Source of the DNA: CAWDVR01 sp044869805 | Lineage (GTDB): Bacteria > Acidobacteriota > Thermoanaerobaculia > Multivoradales > SZUA-115 | Direction of reading: 5' to 3' | Assembly (NCBI GenBank): GCA_044869805.1 | Contig: JBIOXV010000172.1 | Location: forward strand, 23,589-87,588 | Length of the DNA stretch: 64,000 nucleotides | Shown: positions 1-9,081 of the stretch, piece after piece | How the letters are laid out: the number at the start of each line of letters is the position of its first letter | Position numbering within the stretch: position 1 is the stretch's first letter | Translations under genes and position numbers: made by a program | Notes under the pieces: model-generated | What the model was told of the DNA's origin: nothing | The model's database searches: none | The model's input: only the letters and a program-made list of their open reading frames with translations

Positions 1-376
1 GCACCACGTAGTCGAGGCGCACGTCCTGGATGTCGAAGGGGATGTACTGCTCGGCCTCCCACTGGATGGACTCGGCGAGCTCTTCCGGGGCCATCGCCGG
101 GAGCTGGATCTTCTTGATGATCACCGAGTGGCCGGAGAGCGAGGTGCCGTAGTTGGTGGCCTTGACCTTGGTCTCGTCGTTGAGCTTGTGGATCGCATCG
201 ACGACCAGCGAAGAGTCCATGATCGAGCCGTCGACGATCGCCTCGGGCGACAGCGGCTCCACCCCCAAGCGCTGGAGGTGGAACTCGCCGGCCTTGCGCT
301 CCTTGACCTCGACGAGCTTGATCGCCGAGCTGCCGATGTCCAGACCGACCAAGCCCTTGGCGCGTGAGAAGAGCAC
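1..376 (-). CDS. pilM: Type IV pilus assembly ATPase-like protein PilM, 5' part
   Basis: Only the N-terminal 125 residues are in the window; the gene runs off the left edge. After a GTG start at 376 the protein reads VLFSRAKGLVGLDIGSSAIK, which is the actin-like phosphate-1 loop typical of PilM, followed by IKLVEV and the motif EQYIPFDIQDVRLDYV. PilM is a cytoplasmic actin-fold protein that binds the N-terminus of PilN and links the inner-membrane alignment complex (PilN, PilO, PilP) to the pilus motor. A good promoter (TTGACA, 17 bp, TAGCCT) lies about 60 bp upstream, so this is probably the first gene of a pilMNOPQ operon. The rest of that operon cannot be seen. Confidence 0.88.
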   Translation of the reverse strand, partial: MLFSRAKGLVGLDIGSSAIKLVEVKERKAGEFHLQRLGVEPLSPEAIVDGSIMDSSLVVDAIHKLNDETKVKATNYGTSLSGHSVIIKKIQLPAMAPEELAESIQWEAEQYIPFDIQDVRLDYVV

Positions 377-438
377 AGTAGGCCCCCAAAGTCCTGTGGT
401 TACGCCAACTTACAGCGGGATACTTAAAGCTTGGCTCG

Positions 439-467
439 AGGCTAACACCAAGAAATATGGGTGTCAA
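439..467 (-). promoter_or_regulatory. Putative sigma-70 promoter of pilM
   Basis: Reading leftward, TTGACA (467-462) is followed by a 17-bp spacer and TAGCCT (444-439). The -35 is a perfect consensus. The start codon is at 376, so the leader would be about 55 nt. The 377-633 spacer between pilM and rpmB holds this promoter and one facing rpmB; nothing else is recognisable there. Confidence 0.5.
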
Positions 468-511
468 GAGGCAGATGCATCTATGGCCATATAGGCCCAC
501 GAGGCAAGTCC

Positions 512-541
512 TTGAACCGACGAGCCTTGTTCTGTTACGAT
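512..541 (+). promoter_or_regulatory. Putative promoter of rpmB
   Basis: TTGAAC (512-517), an 18-bp spacer and TACGAT (536-541) lie about 90 bp upstream of the rpmB ATG. Position and direction fit, but this is only a motif match. Confidence 0.35.
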
Positions 542-633
542 CCGCGCTCCTGCGCCGGGGCGAGCCATGCCTCGGCCTCCTTCAAGCACTCGTATCACGC
601 ACTCGTCGTCAACGCGCTAGGGAGCTCGAGGCC

Positions 634-861
634 ATGGCCAAGCAATGCGAGATCTGCGGCAAGGGCACCACGTTCGGCCGCAAGATCAGTCACGCCCACA
701 ACGTCACCAACCGCAAGATGGAGCCCAACCTCCAGCGCGTGAAGGCCGTCGTCGACGGCGCCCCGCGCCACATCCGGGTCTGCACCCGCTGCCAGCGCAG
801 CGGCGCCGTCAAGAAGCCGCTGGTGCGCACCTGGACGCCGGAAGCCTCTCCGGCGACCTAG
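634..861 (+). CDS. rpmB: 50S ribosomal protein L28
   Basis: This 75-residue protein starts MAKQCEICGKGTTFGRKISH and continues with HNVTNRKMEPNLQ, the bacterial L28 signature. It is a structural component of the large ribosomal subunit. Two CxxC pairs (C5/C8 and C50/C53) mark the zinc-binding form of L28. The ATG at 634 gives the usual family length; longer in-frame starts upstream would add sequence unlike L28. It is convergent with the rel gene, with only 50 bp between the two stop codons. Confidence 0.95.
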   Translation: MAKQCEICGKGTTFGRKISHAHNVTNRKMEPNLQRVKAVVDGAPRHIRVCTRCQRSGAVKKPLVRTWTPEASPAT

Positions 862-911
862 AGGCGCACAACGAAACCGTCGCGAGCGGTCGATGCAGCA
901 GGTTTCGGCCG

Positions 912-3140
912 CTAGGGCAGGGCCTCGGCCGAGGCCGTCGCATTCTTCCCCATCCGGCGATCCACCCGCAGCACGCCGGGCACCGCCTGGATCCCCCGCC
1001 GCAGCTTCTCGAGGTGCTTGAGGTCGCGCAGCTCGACCACCACCTGGATCTCGCCGCGGCCGGTCTCCAGGGTGTCGGCATCGATCTGGGTGATGTTGGT
1101 GTCGAGCTTGGCGATGGCATCGGTGAGCTTGGCGAGGATGCCGGGCCGGTCCTCGGTCTCGATCACCAGGCTGATGCGGTAGCGCTCCTCGGCGCTTTTC
1201 GCCCAGTCCACCTCGATCTCGCGCTCCGGATTGAACAGCAGGTTCTTGACGTTCGGGCAGTCGACCGAGTGCACGGAGATGCCGTGGCCACGGGTGACGT
1301 AGCCGACGATGCCCTCGCCGGGAAGCGGGTTGCAGCACTTGGCGAGATAGGCCAGCACGTCGCCGTGGCCCTTGACCTCGATCGGCCCGCCTCGCTGCGG
1401 CAGGATGCGGCTGACCACGCGCTGGAAGCGGCTCTCCTTGGCCGGCGGCTCGGCGAGCTGCTCGGCGGGCAATAGGCGGGCCAGCACCTGGCGCGGCTGC
1501 ATGCGGCCGAAGCCGATGCGACTGAACAGGTCCTCGACCTTGGACAGGCCTTCCTCCACCAACAGCGCATCCAGCGCCGGGTTTTCGAGCAGCTTCTTGT
1601 AGCTCGCCCGGTAGCGGCGCGCCTCGCGCTCCAGCATGCGCTGCCCCAGCTCCATGGCGCGGTTCTTCTGCTGGGCGTTGAGCCACTGGCGGATCTTGGT
1701 CTTGGCGCGCGAGGTGGCGACCAGGTTCAGCCAGTCGCGGCTTGGGGCTCGGTTGGGGTTGGTGATCACCTCCACCATGTCGCCGTTGCCGAGCGGCGTG
1801 CGCAGCGGCACCAGCCGGCCGTTGACCCGGGCGCCGGCGCAGTGGTGGCCGATGTCGGTGTGCACGCGGTAGGCGAAATCGAGCGGCGTGGCGCCGCGCG
1901 GGAACGACATCACGTCGCCCTTGGGAGTGAAGACGTAGACCTCCTCGGGGTAGAGGTCGACCTTGAGCGAGGTGAGGAAGGTGCGGGGGTCCTGCACCTC
2001 CTTCTGCCACTCGAGGAGCTGGCGCAGCCAGAGGATGTTGCGGTCGGTCGACTCGGGGCCCCTGCCTTCCTTGTAGCGCCAGTGCGCGGCGATGCCTTCC
2101 TCGGCCACCAGGTCCATCTCGCGGGTGCGGATCTGCACTTCGAAAGGCTGGCCGGTGTCGCTGACCACCGTGGTGTGCAGCGACTGGTAGAGGTTGGGCT
2201 TCGCCATCGCAATGTAGTCCTTGAAGCGGCCCGGCACCGGCCGCCAGCTCTGGTGCACCACCCCCAACGCCGCGTAGGTGTCGCGCAGGTTGGGGGTGAC
2301 GACGCGGAACGCCAGGTAGTCGTAGAGCTGCGAGATGTCGATCCCCTGGCGTAGCAGCTTGCGGTAGATCGAGTAGTAGCGCTTGACCCGCGAGCTGATC
2401 TCGGCCTCGATCCCGGCCTCCTCGAGCGCCGTCACCAGCCGCCGCCGCAGGCGCTCGATGGCATCGTGGCTGACCTTCATCTTCTCCTTGATCTTGGAGT
2501 GCAGCTCGGCGAACTGGTGCGGGTAGAGGTAGTAGAAGGCGAGGTCCTCGAGGTCGCCCTGCACCCGCGCCATCCCCAAGCGGTGGGCGATGGGGGCGTA
2601 GATCTCGAGCGTCTCGCGCGAGATGCGCCGCCGCTTCTCGGGCGGCAGGTGCTCGAGGGTGAGCAGGTTGTGCAGCCGGTCGGCGAGCTTGATGACGATC
2701 ACCCGCAGGTCCTTGGCCGAGGCCAGGATCATCTTGCGGAAGGTCTCGGCCTGCACCTCGTCGCGCCGCACGTAGGCGTGGCGGCCGATCTTGGTCACCC
2801 CGTCGACCAGCTCGGCGATCTCCTCGCCGAAGCGCTCGCGGACCACCTCGCGGGTGGTGAGCGTGTCCTCCAGCACGTCGTGCAGCAGGCCGACGGCGAC
2901 GCAGGTCTCGTCGAACTTGAGGTCGGCGAGCAGGTAGGCGACGGAGAGCGGGTGGGTGAAGAACGGCTCGCCGGAGCGGCGGAGCTGGTCCTTGTGCATC
3001 GCCTCCGAGAACTCGTAGACGGCGCGCAGGGCCTGGTGGTCGAACGGCCGCCCTTGGGCCTCCAACCGCTCGAGGACGTCCTCGAAGCGCACCCGCCCCC
3101 GCGCCTTGACGGGCGGGGGCGGCAGGTGATCCGTCTTCAC
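912..3140 (-). CDS. rel: Bifunctional (p)ppGpp synthetase/hydrolase (RSH family)
   Basis: The 742 residues match a full-length Rel/SpoT protein, which makes and degrades the alarmone (p)ppGpp during the stringent response. The N-terminal hydrolase domain has FTHPLSVA and an intact HDVLEDT metal site, so hydrolase activity is expected. The synthetase domain has YSIYRK, QLYDYLAFRV and EVQIRTREMD, with its acidic residues present. TGS (VYVFTPKGDVMSFP) and C-terminal ACT domains (ITQIDADTLETGRGEIQVVV) follow. The start is GTG at 3140. A perfect TATAAT ends 8 nt before it, so it may be transcribed separately from secDF as a leaderless mRNA. Confidence 0.95.
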   Translation of the reverse strand: MKTDHLPPPPVKARGRVRFEDVLERLEAQGRPFDHQALRAVYEFSEAMHKDQLRRSGEPFFTHPLSVAYLLADLKFDETCVAVGLLHDVLEDTLTTREVVRERFGEEIAELVDGVTKIGRHAYVRRDEVQAETFRKMILASAKDLRVIVIKLADRLHNLLTLEHLPPEKRRRISRETLEIYAPIAHRLGMARVQGDLEDLAFYYLYPHQFAELHSKIKEKMKVSHDAIERLRRRLVTALEEAGIEAEISSRVKRYYSIYRKLLRQGIDISQLYDYLAFRVVTPNLRDTYAALGVVHQSWRPVPGRFKDYIAMAKPNLYQSLHTTVVSDTGQPFEVQIRTREMDLVAEEGIAAHWRYKEGRGPESTDRNILWLRQLLEWQKEVQDPRTFLTSLKVDLYPEEVYVFTPKGDVMSFPRGATPLDFAYRVHTDIGHHCAGARVNGRLVPLRTPLGNGDMVEVITNPNRAPSRDWLNLVATSRAKTKIRQWLNAQQKNRAMELGQRMLEREARRYRASYKKLLENPALDALLVEEGLSKVEDLFSRIGFGRMQPRQVLARLLPAEQLAEPPAKESRFQRVVSRILPQRGGPIEVKGHGDVLAYLAKCCNPLPGEGIVGYVTRGHGISVHSVDCPNVKNLLFNPEREIEVDWAKSAEERYRISLVIETEDRPGILAKLTDAIAKLDTNITQIDADTLETGRGEIQVVVELRDLKHLEKLRRGIQAVPGVLRVDRRMGKNATASAEALP

Positions 3141-3148
3141 ATTCGGGA

Positions 3149-3154
3149 ATTATA
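3149..3154 (-). promoter_or_regulatory. -10 box of rel, leaderless-type spacing
   Basis: On the minus strand a perfect TATAAT is followed by exactly 8 nt and then the GTG start of rel. Transcription would begin at or next to the start codon. No clear -35 is seen. The 23-bp gap to the secDF stop codon leaves no room for a conventional leader. Confidence 0.4.
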
Positions 3155-3163
3155 AGGGCGGCG

Positions 3164-5701
3164 TCAGGCCCGCTTGGCCGCGGCCCGCTCGTCGGTACGC
3201 AGCGCGCGCGCCTCGCGGCCGAAGAATTTCTCCCACAGCAGAGCGAAGGGGCTCGCGATGTAGATCGAGGAGTAGGTGCCGACGATCACGCCGACGAAGA
3301 GGATGAAGGCGAAGCCGCGCAGCACCTCGCCGCCCCACAGCATCAGCGCCAGGCAGGCGGTCATGGTGGTGCCGCCGGTGAGGATGGTCCGTGACAGCGT
3401 TTGGTTGAGGCTCAGGTTCATGGTGTCGACGAGCGGCGTGCGGCGCGAGCGCCGCATGTTCTCGCGCACGCGGTCGAACACCACCACCGTGTCGTTGACC
3501 GAGTAGCCGACCAGGGTGAGGAAGGCGGCGATGGTCGTCAGGTTGAACTCGAAGCCGAAGATGGCGAACAGGCCCACCGTCACCAGCACGTCGTGGACGG
3601 CCGCCATCAGGGCACCGACCCCGAAGCGCAGCTCGAAGCGGATCCAGATGTAGACCAGCATCCCGAGCAGCGAGGAGATCACCGCCAGGATACCCTTGCG
3701 GCGCAGCTCCGAGCCCACCTGCGGGCCCACGTTCTCGGTGGACCGCACCTCGAAGTCCGGGTGCTTGGCCTGCAAGGCCGCGACCAGCTCCTTGGCGCTT
3801 CCCTCCTCGCTTCCGGGGCGGGTGGGGGTGCGGATCAGGACCTCGTTCTCCTCCACCCGACCGATGCGCTGGATCTGGGCGTCGCCGAAGCCGGCCTGGC
3901 CCAGGACCGAGCGCAGCTCGTCGACCTGCGGCTGGCTCGGGAAGCGCAGCGTGAGCTGGGTGCCACCCGTGAAGTCGATGCCGAAGTTGAGCTTGCTGGC
4001 GCCGAAGATGGCCACCATACCGATGGCGATGACCACGAAGGAGATCACCACCCAGAACTTGCGGTAGCGCATGAAGTTGAAGTTGGTGGCCGGGAACCGC
4101 AGGCCCCAGATCGCCATCTTGCCCTCGCCCTTCTCGCGCCAGCGGGCCAGGGCGTCGAACAGCCAGCGGCTGAAGAAGACACCGGCGAAGAGCGTGGCCA
4201 GGATGCCGAGCGACAGCGTCACCGCGAAGCCCTTGACCGGCCCGGTGCCGAAGCTGAACAGGAAGAGGGCCGCCACCAGGGTGGTGATGTTGGAGTCCAC
4301 GATCGAGGACAGCGCCTTGGTGAACCCGGCATCGATCGACGAGCGCACCGTGCGCCCGGCCTTGAGCTCCTCGCGAATGCGCTCGAAGACCAGCACGTTG
4401 GCGTCGAAGGCCATGCCGATGGTGAGCACGATGCCGGCGATGCCGGGCAGCGTGAGCACGGCGCCGGTGCTCCCCAGAGCGCCAAACAGGAGAACGACGT
4501 TGAGCGCCAGCGCCGCCACCGCGTTGAAGCCGGTCAGCGAGTAGACGGCGAACATGGCGACAATGGTCAGCACGGTGGCGATCACGCCGGCCTCGAGGCC
4601 GCGGCGGACGGAGTCGGCGCCCAGCGAGGCGCCCACGGTGCGCTCCTCTAGATACTGGATGCCGGCCGGCAAGGCTCCGGAGCGCAGCGTGGTCACCAGG
4701 TCCTCGACCTCTTGCAGGGTGCGGATGCCGGTGATCTGCCCGCGGTCGCTGATCCGCTCCTGAATGGTCGCCACGCTGCGCACCTTGCCATCCAGGATCA
4801 CGGCCAGCTTGCGGCCCTTGCTCTCGTTGGTGACCTTGCTGAAGATCCGCGCCCCGTCCTGCGACAGCTCGAAGTGCACGGCCGGGCGCTGGTACTCGTC
4901 GGTGCCCACGCGGGCGGTGCGCAGGTCGCGGCCGGTGATCACCTGGCGCCTCTCCAGCGCCCAGAACCGCTCGTCAACCTGCTTGTCCTGGCTGTCGAAG
5001 ACCGGCTCCGGAAGCACCTCCACGTTCTCCGGAGTCGTGCCTCCGAAGAGCGCCGCCAGGGCCTCGCGGCTGGGGGCCGGGTTGCCGCCGCCGGCGGCAT
5101 CGACCAGCCGGAGCTCGAGGAAGGCCGTGCTCTTGATCAGGTTCTTGACGCGCTCGGGGTCCTCGACCCCGGGAAGCTGGACGATGATGCGCTCGCTGCC
5201 CGGCTGGCGGGCGATCTGGTGCTCGGCGACGCCGAAGGCATCGACGCGGTTGTTGATGGTCTGTAACGCCTGCTCGACCGCCTGGTTCTTGATCTCCACC
5301 CGATTGGCGTCGGTCATCGTGAAGACCAGCTTGTCGCCGCGGCGGCTCCTCTCCCAACGCGGGCTGTTGCCGGGCCCGTACTTGAAGAAGTCGTCGTAGA
5401 TCTCCTCGATCACCGGGTCGCGGTCGGGGGGCACGCCGGCCGCCTCGAAGCTGGTGTCGCCGATCCGGCGCACCGTGATGCCGGTGACTCCCTTGTTCAC
5501 CGCCTCGCGGCGCAGCAGCTCCATGTCCTTCTCGGTCTCGGCGCGCAGCGCGTCCTCGGACTTCACCTGCAGCACCAGGTGCATGCCGCCCTGGAGGTCG
5601 AGGCCGCGCTTGATCTTTTCCTTGGGCGGCAGGGAGTAGAGCAGTGCCACGGCCGTGATGGCCGCGATCAGCGCTCCCCGCCAGACGAGGCTCTTGTTCA
5701 T
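3164..5701 (-). CDS. secDF: Fused SecD-SecF protein-export membrane protein
   Basis: This 845-residue protein joins SecD (about residues 1-525) and SecF (about 530-845). Together they use the proton gradient to pull proteins through SecYEG. SecD features are an N-terminal membrane segment, GLDLQGGMHLVLQV, the P1 head region and FDANVLVFERIREE in the fourth transmembrane helix. SecF features are NFGIDFTGGTQ and YSVNDTVVVFDRVREN. SecD and SecF are separate genes in many bacteria but fused in some lineages. It lies 14 bp downstream of yajC, the usual partner, so the two are co-transcribed. Confidence 0.95.
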   Translation of the reverse strand: MNKSLVWRGALIAAITAVALLYSLPPKEKIKRGLDLQGGMHLVLQVKSEDALRAETEKDMELLRREAVNKGVTGITVRRIGDTSFEAAGVPPDRDPVIEEIYDDFFKYGPGNSPRWERSRRGDKLVFTMTDANRVEIKNQAVEQALQTINNRVDAFGVAEHQIARQPGSERIIVQLPGVEDPERVKNLIKSTAFLELRLVDAAGGGNPAPSREALAALFGGTTPENVEVLPEPVFDSQDKQVDERFWALERRQVITGRDLRTARVGTDEYQRPAVHFELSQDGARIFSKVTNESKGRKLAVILDGKVRSVATIQERISDRGQITGIRTLQEVEDLVTTLRSGALPAGIQYLEERTVGASLGADSVRRGLEAGVIATVLTIVAMFAVYSLTGFNAVAALALNVVLLFGALGSTGAVLTLPGIAGIVLTIGMAFDANVLVFERIREELKAGRTVRSSIDAGFTKALSSIVDSNITTLVAALFLFSFGTGPVKGFAVTLSLGILATLFAGVFFSRWLFDALARWREKGEGKMAIWGLRFPATNFNFMRYRKFWVVISFVVIAIGMVAIFGASKLNFGIDFTGGTQLTLRFPSQPQVDELRSVLGQAGFGDAQIQRIGRVEENEVLIRTPTRPGSEEGSAKELVAALQAKHPDFEVRSTENVGPQVGSELRRKGILAVISSLLGMLVYIWIRFELRFGVGALMAAVHDVLVTVGLFAIFGFEFNLTTIAAFLTLVGYSVNDTVVVFDRVRENMRRSRRTPLVDTMNLSLNQTLSRTILTGGTTMTACLALMLWGGEVLRGFAFILFVGVIVGTYSSIYIASPFALLWEKFFGREARALRTDERAAAKRA

Positions 5702-5715
5702 GATGGGATGCCTTT

Positions 5716-6072
5716 CTACACGCTGAGCTTGTCGGCGTCCTTCTCGGCGCTGGCCTCGAGGCCGGAGACCGCCGCCTTGGACACCCGCACCCTGACGTTG
5801 TCGGCGATCTTCAGCAGCACCACCGGGCCGTCGACGCTCACCACCTCGCCGTAGAGGCCGCCGTTGGTGACCACCTTGTCGCCCTTCTTCAGGGCCTCGA
5901 TCAGCCGCTGCAGGTCCTGCTGGCGCTTGCGCGCCGGCCGCAGCAGAAGGAAGTAGAAGATGAGGAAGATGACCAGAATGGGGGCCAGCGAGACCAGGAA
6001 CTCGCCCGTCGAGGGCTGCGCCTGCGCCACCACCGGGATCGAGGCTCGGAAGATCGCGGAAAAGTCGATCAC
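5716..6072 (-). CDS. yajC: Preprotein translocase subunit YajC
   Basis: A 118-residue protein with one N-terminal transmembrane segment (FLVSLAPILVIFLIFYFLLL) followed by the family pattern RPARKRQQDLQRLIEALKKG and DKVVTNGGLYGEV. YajC associates with SecDF and YidC at the Sec translocon. The start is GTG at 6072, chosen because AGGAG lies about 9 nt upstream. It is somewhat longer at the N-terminus than many YajC proteins. Confidence 0.93.
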   Translation of the reverse strand: MIDFSAIFRASIPVVAQAQPSTGEFLVSLAPILVIFLIFYFLLLRPARKRQQDLQRLIEALKKGDKVVTNGGLYGEVVSVDGPVVLLKIADNVRVRVSKAAVSGLEASAEKDADKLSV

Positions 6073-6184
6073 GTGCAGGCTCCTAGTGAATGTGCCGGGG
6101 CAGGGCGATCACTCTCTGGTGACGGCGAAACCCCGACAAAGGACGCGGTCTCGCCGGAGGTCCTTCTCGCGGCAGGTCCTTTGG

Positions 6185-7282
6185 TCAGGGAGTTCTCAAG
6201 GCGGGCGCCGCCAGATCGCTTAAGCGTCCAGACCGGATAGCGTGCCTGAGATCCGCCATGAAGTCAAGGTAATGGTGGAGGTTGTGGACCGTGGCGAGCA
6301 CCGCTCCGGTGAGCTCGCCGGAGCGCACCAGATGGTGCAGGAAAGCGCGGGAGACGCGCCGGCAAACCGGGCAGCCGCAGGCCGGGTCCGGCGGCGCCGG
6401 ATCGGCCGCGTGGCGGGCGTTCTTGATCTTGAGCAGCCCCGAGCGGGTGAACAGCACGCCGTGGCGTGCGTTCCTCGCCGGCAGCACGCAGTCGAAGAGG
6501 TCCACTCCCTGGCGCACGGCGTGGAGGATGTCGTCGGGGTAGCCGACGCCCATCAGGTAGCGGGGCCGCTCGGCGGGCAGCAGCGGCGCCGTCCACTCGA
6601 CGGCACTGCGGCGATCGATCTCGCCCTCGCCCACCGAGACGCCGCCGATGGCGTAGCCGTCGAATTCGAGCTCGGAGAGCTCCGCCGCGGCGCGCTCGCG
6701 GAGCTCACGGAAGACGCTCCCCTGGACGATGCCGAAGAGCCCGCCCGGCGCGCCCGGCCAGGCCTCGCGGGCGCACCGCGCCCAGGCGAGGGTGCGGGCC
6801 CAGGAGGCGGCCGCCTCTGCCGCGCTGACCGGAAAGGGCGGGCACTCGTCGAGCACCATGGCGACGTCCACCCCCAGGCGGAGCTGGGACTGGACCACGC
6901 TCTCGGGGGTGAAGCGCAGCGGGCTGCCGTCGAGGTGGCTGCGGAAGGTCACCCCGCCGTCGTCGACCCGCCGCAGGCCGGCGAGGCTCCACACCTGGAA
7001 GCCGCCGCTGTCGGTCAAGATCGGGCGCTGCCAGCCGGCGAAGCTGTGCAGGCCGCCGAGGCTCTCGATGAGCTCGATGCCGGGGCGCAGCGACAGGTGA
7101 TAGAGGTTGGCGAGCAGGATCTGCGCGCCCGCCTGCTCCAGAGCATCGGGCGAGATCCCCTTGACCGCGCCCAGCGTGGCGACCGGCATGAAGGCCGGGG
7201 TTTCGACCACGCCGTGCGGAGTCAGGAGGCGGCCGGCGCGCGCCAGGCCGTCGACCGTGAGGACCTCGAAGCGCAGGGTCAC
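6185..7282 (-). CDS. tgt: tRNA-guanine (queuine) transglycosylase
   Basis: The 365-residue enzyme swaps guanine-34 for the queuosine precursor preQ1 in tRNAs with GUN anticodons. It shows TPAFMPVATLGAVKGI near the N-terminus, LTDSGGFQVWSL (catalytic Asp region), VDVAMVLDECPP, GGVSVGE and LPARNARHG. The zinc site CGCPVCRRVSRAFLHH is near the C-terminus. The start is GTG at 7282; no strong ribosome-binding site precedes it. The tgt-yajC-secD-secF order is common in bacteria and is kept here. Confidence 0.95.
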   Translation of the reverse strand: MTLRFEVLTVDGLARAGRLLTPHGVVETPAFMPVATLGAVKGISPDALEQAGAQILLANLYHLSLRPGIELIESLGGLHSFAGWQRPILTDSGGFQVWSLAGLRRVDDGGVTFRSHLDGSPLRFTPESVVQSQLRLGVDVAMVLDECPPFPVSAAEAAASWARTLAWARCAREAWPGAPGGLFGIVQGSVFRELRERAAAELSELEFDGYAIGGVSVGEGEIDRRSAVEWTAPLLPAERPRYLMGVGYPDDILHAVRQGVDLFDCVLPARNARHGVLFTRSGLLKIKNARHAADPAPPDPACGCPVCRRVSRAFLHHLVRSGELTGAVLATVHNLHHYLDFMADLRHAIRSGRLSDLAAPALRTP

Positions 7283-7307
7283 GATTCAGGCGCGTGCGGC
7301 GCTGGGG

Positions 7308-8045
7308 CTACGACGCTCGATCCAGATCCACCACCCTGACCTCGACCCCCGGCGGCAGCTTGAGCTCGAAGCGGTCCGGCGGCAGGTCGGCGTTGACCTC
7401 GAGGTTCTCGAAGAAGTACTCGGTGACCGCGCCGTCTCCGGACTCGTACTTGAGGTGCGTGGGGATGTAGCGCACCGGGTCGATCCACAGGGTGAGCGAC
7501 TTCAGCCGCTTGGCGACCCGCGCGTAGCGCGGCGTCATCTCCAGCCGGTACGGGGTCTTGGCGTCCCCGGGAAAAGCGGCGCGCACGTCGAAGTACTCGA
7601 GCAGCGTGTCGAGCGAGCCGGTCGCCCCCAGGTACTTGAGCACCCGCTCGGAGTAACGGCCGATCCGCATCTCGTCGGCGCGCGCCAGGTCGCGGTACCA
7701 GGTGGTCATGGTCTTGCCGTGGATCAGCATGCTGATCGGCCGCGGGCTCTCGTACTCCCAGCGCACGCGGTCGGGCGCGGCGTAGGAGAAGACGCCGCGT
7801 GACTCTTCGGGAGCGACCAGGAACTCGCTCTCCTGCTTCTGGACGAAGCGCGCCTCGAGGGTCTTGACCTTGCCCTGCTCGAGCTTGACACGCTCGACCA
7901 GCGCGTCGAGCCGCTCGGTCGCCGAGAGGCTGGGGTCGCGGGGATCGGGCGGCGCGGCTGGGCCCGGGACGGCGAGCGCCACCGGGGATGCGAGGGCGAG
8001 GGCCGCCACCGCGGCAAGGGTCTGCTCGAGGAACGGGATTCGCAT
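7308..8045 (-). CDS. LolA-like outer-membrane lipoprotein carrier protein
   Basis: A 245-residue protein with an N-terminal signal peptide (AAVAALALASPVALA) and the LolA fold pattern: VKTLEARFVQKQESEFL, GVFSYAAPDRVRWEYESP, LTLWIDPVRYIPTHL. LolA shuttles lipoproteins across the periplasm. The ATG at 8045 gives a normal signal peptide but has no clear ribosome-binding site. An in-frame TTG at 8090 sits 8 nt downstream of a TACGAT box and is a possible alternative start that would add 15 residues. The gap to tgt is 25 bp, so they are probably co-transcribed. Confidence 0.82.
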   Translation of the reverse strand: MRIPFLEQTLAAVAALALASPVALAVPGPAAPPDPRDPSLSATERLDALVERVKLEQGKVKTLEARFVQKQESEFLVAPEESRGVFSYAAPDRVRWEYESPRPISMLIHGKTMTTWYRDLARADEMRIGRYSERVLKYLGATGSLDTLLEYFDVRAAFPGDAKTPYRLEMTPRYARVAKRLKSLTLWIDPVRYIPTHLKYESGDGAVTEYFFENLEVNADLPPDRFELKLPPGVEVRVVDLDRAS

Positions 8046-8140
8046 AGTCGCGCTAGACAGCACAGCCCGTGCCAGGTGGGCAGCGGGCAAACTCACGAAT
8101 CGTAGCATGCGCCCAGCCGGTGCCGGGCGATCCGCCGCCC

Positions 8141-8923
8141 TCAGAAGCCGAAGCCGTCGGCGGCGAGATCCTGCGCAATCGCCTGCAGCAGGGCCTCGCG
8201 CCGGTGGTTGATGTAGAAGTGGTCGCCGGGGAACATGCGCAGGCTGAAGGGACTGCTGCTGTAGACCCGCCAGGCTTCGAGGTGGGCGCGGGAGATCTCG
8301 GGGTCGGCGAGACCGCCCCAGGCCGAGAGCGGGAAGGCCAGGGGCGCCTCCGGCGCCACTTGGTAGGACTCGACCATCTCGAAGTCGGCGCGCAAGGTGG
8401 GCAGCAACATCTTCATCAGCTCGGGGTGTTGCAGGGCCTCCTCGGGCGTGCCGTTGAGCTCGCGCAGGCGGGCGAGGAACTCCTCCTCCGGCAGGCCGGT
8501 CATCGGTTCCTTGTCGTCCGGCAGGTGGGGAGCGCGGCGCGCCGAGGCGAACAGGCGCCGCGGCTGCGGCCCGCCCTCGCGGCGCAGCCAGCGCGCCAGC
8601 TCGAAGGCGACGAGCGCTCCCAACGAGTGACCGAAGAGGGCGAAGGGCCGGTCGAGGAGCGGCAAGAGCGCCGGCCCGGCGCCGGCCACCGCCTCGGCGA
8701 CGCTCTCGCAGGGTGCCTCGCGGAAGCGGCTCGCCCTGCCCGGCAGCTCGACGGCGAAGACCTCGATGCCGGCGGGAAGCAGCTCCGACCACCCGCGGTA
8801 GATGCCGGAGGCGCCGCCGGCATAGGGAAAGCAGAACAGCCGCCAACGCGCCTCCGCGGTGGCGTGGCCTGCCGACTTGGGAGGCAGCGGGACGATCCAG
8901 GGACTGCGGCTGCTCGAGGGCAT
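8141..8923 (-). CDS. Type II thioesterase (alpha/beta hydrolase)
   Basis: The 260-residue protein matches the GrsT/RifR type II thioesterase family: FCFPYAGGASGIYRGW near the N-terminus, nucleophile Ser100 in GHSLGAL, EEEFLARLRELNGTPEE in the lid, and the catalytic His in PGDHFY. These enzymes remove wrong acyl groups from carrier proteins of polyketide or nonribosomal peptide synthetases. No such synthetase lies in the window, so its partner is either elsewhere or it serves another acyl carrier. The start is ATG at 8923; upstream in-frame codons extend into promoter-like sequence. Confidence 0.85.
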   Translation of the reverse strand: MPSSSRSPWIVPLPPKSAGHATAEARWRLFCFPYAGGASGIYRGWSELLPAGIEVFAVELPGRASRFREAPCESVAEAVAGAGPALLPLLDRPFALFGHSLGALVAFELARWLRREGGPQPRRLFASARRAPHLPDDKEPMTGLPEEEFLARLRELNGTPEEALQHPELMKMLLPTLRADFEMVESYQVAPEAPLAFPLSAWGGLADPEISRAHLEAWRVYSSSPFSLRMFPGDHFYINHRREALLQAIAQDLAADGFGF

Positions 8924-9000
8924 GGCGGGTTGCGGGACGCGCCGGAGTTTTAACCGAAACGCGCCGCGGGCGCCAGCGGCCGCCACCACCACCGCGGACG

Positions 9001-9029
9001 TTGACAGTGCCGGGGGTGGGTGCTAGCTT
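9001..9029 (+). promoter_or_regulatory. Putative promoter of the FYDLN-folK-LON-HD operon
   Basis: TTGACA (9001-9006), a 17-bp spacer and TAGCTT (9024-9029) precede the gene starting at 9082. The -35 and spacing are identical to the pilM promoter and the -10 is similar (TAGCCT there). The site lies in the divergent gap between the thioesterase gene and this operon. Confidence 0.5.
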
Positions 9030-9081
9030 GCCGCCCTTCGGCCGGCGCGGCGGACGCGGCGAGCTTGTGGAGCTCTTGGAC

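Noticed and set aside
3401..4651. Plus-strand 416-codon frame opposite secDF
   Set aside because: Antisense shadow: His/Arg/Glu-rich, no motif, while SecDF motifs are intact on the other strand. The same holds for many long frames opposite rel, ADOP, M1, glgA and topA.
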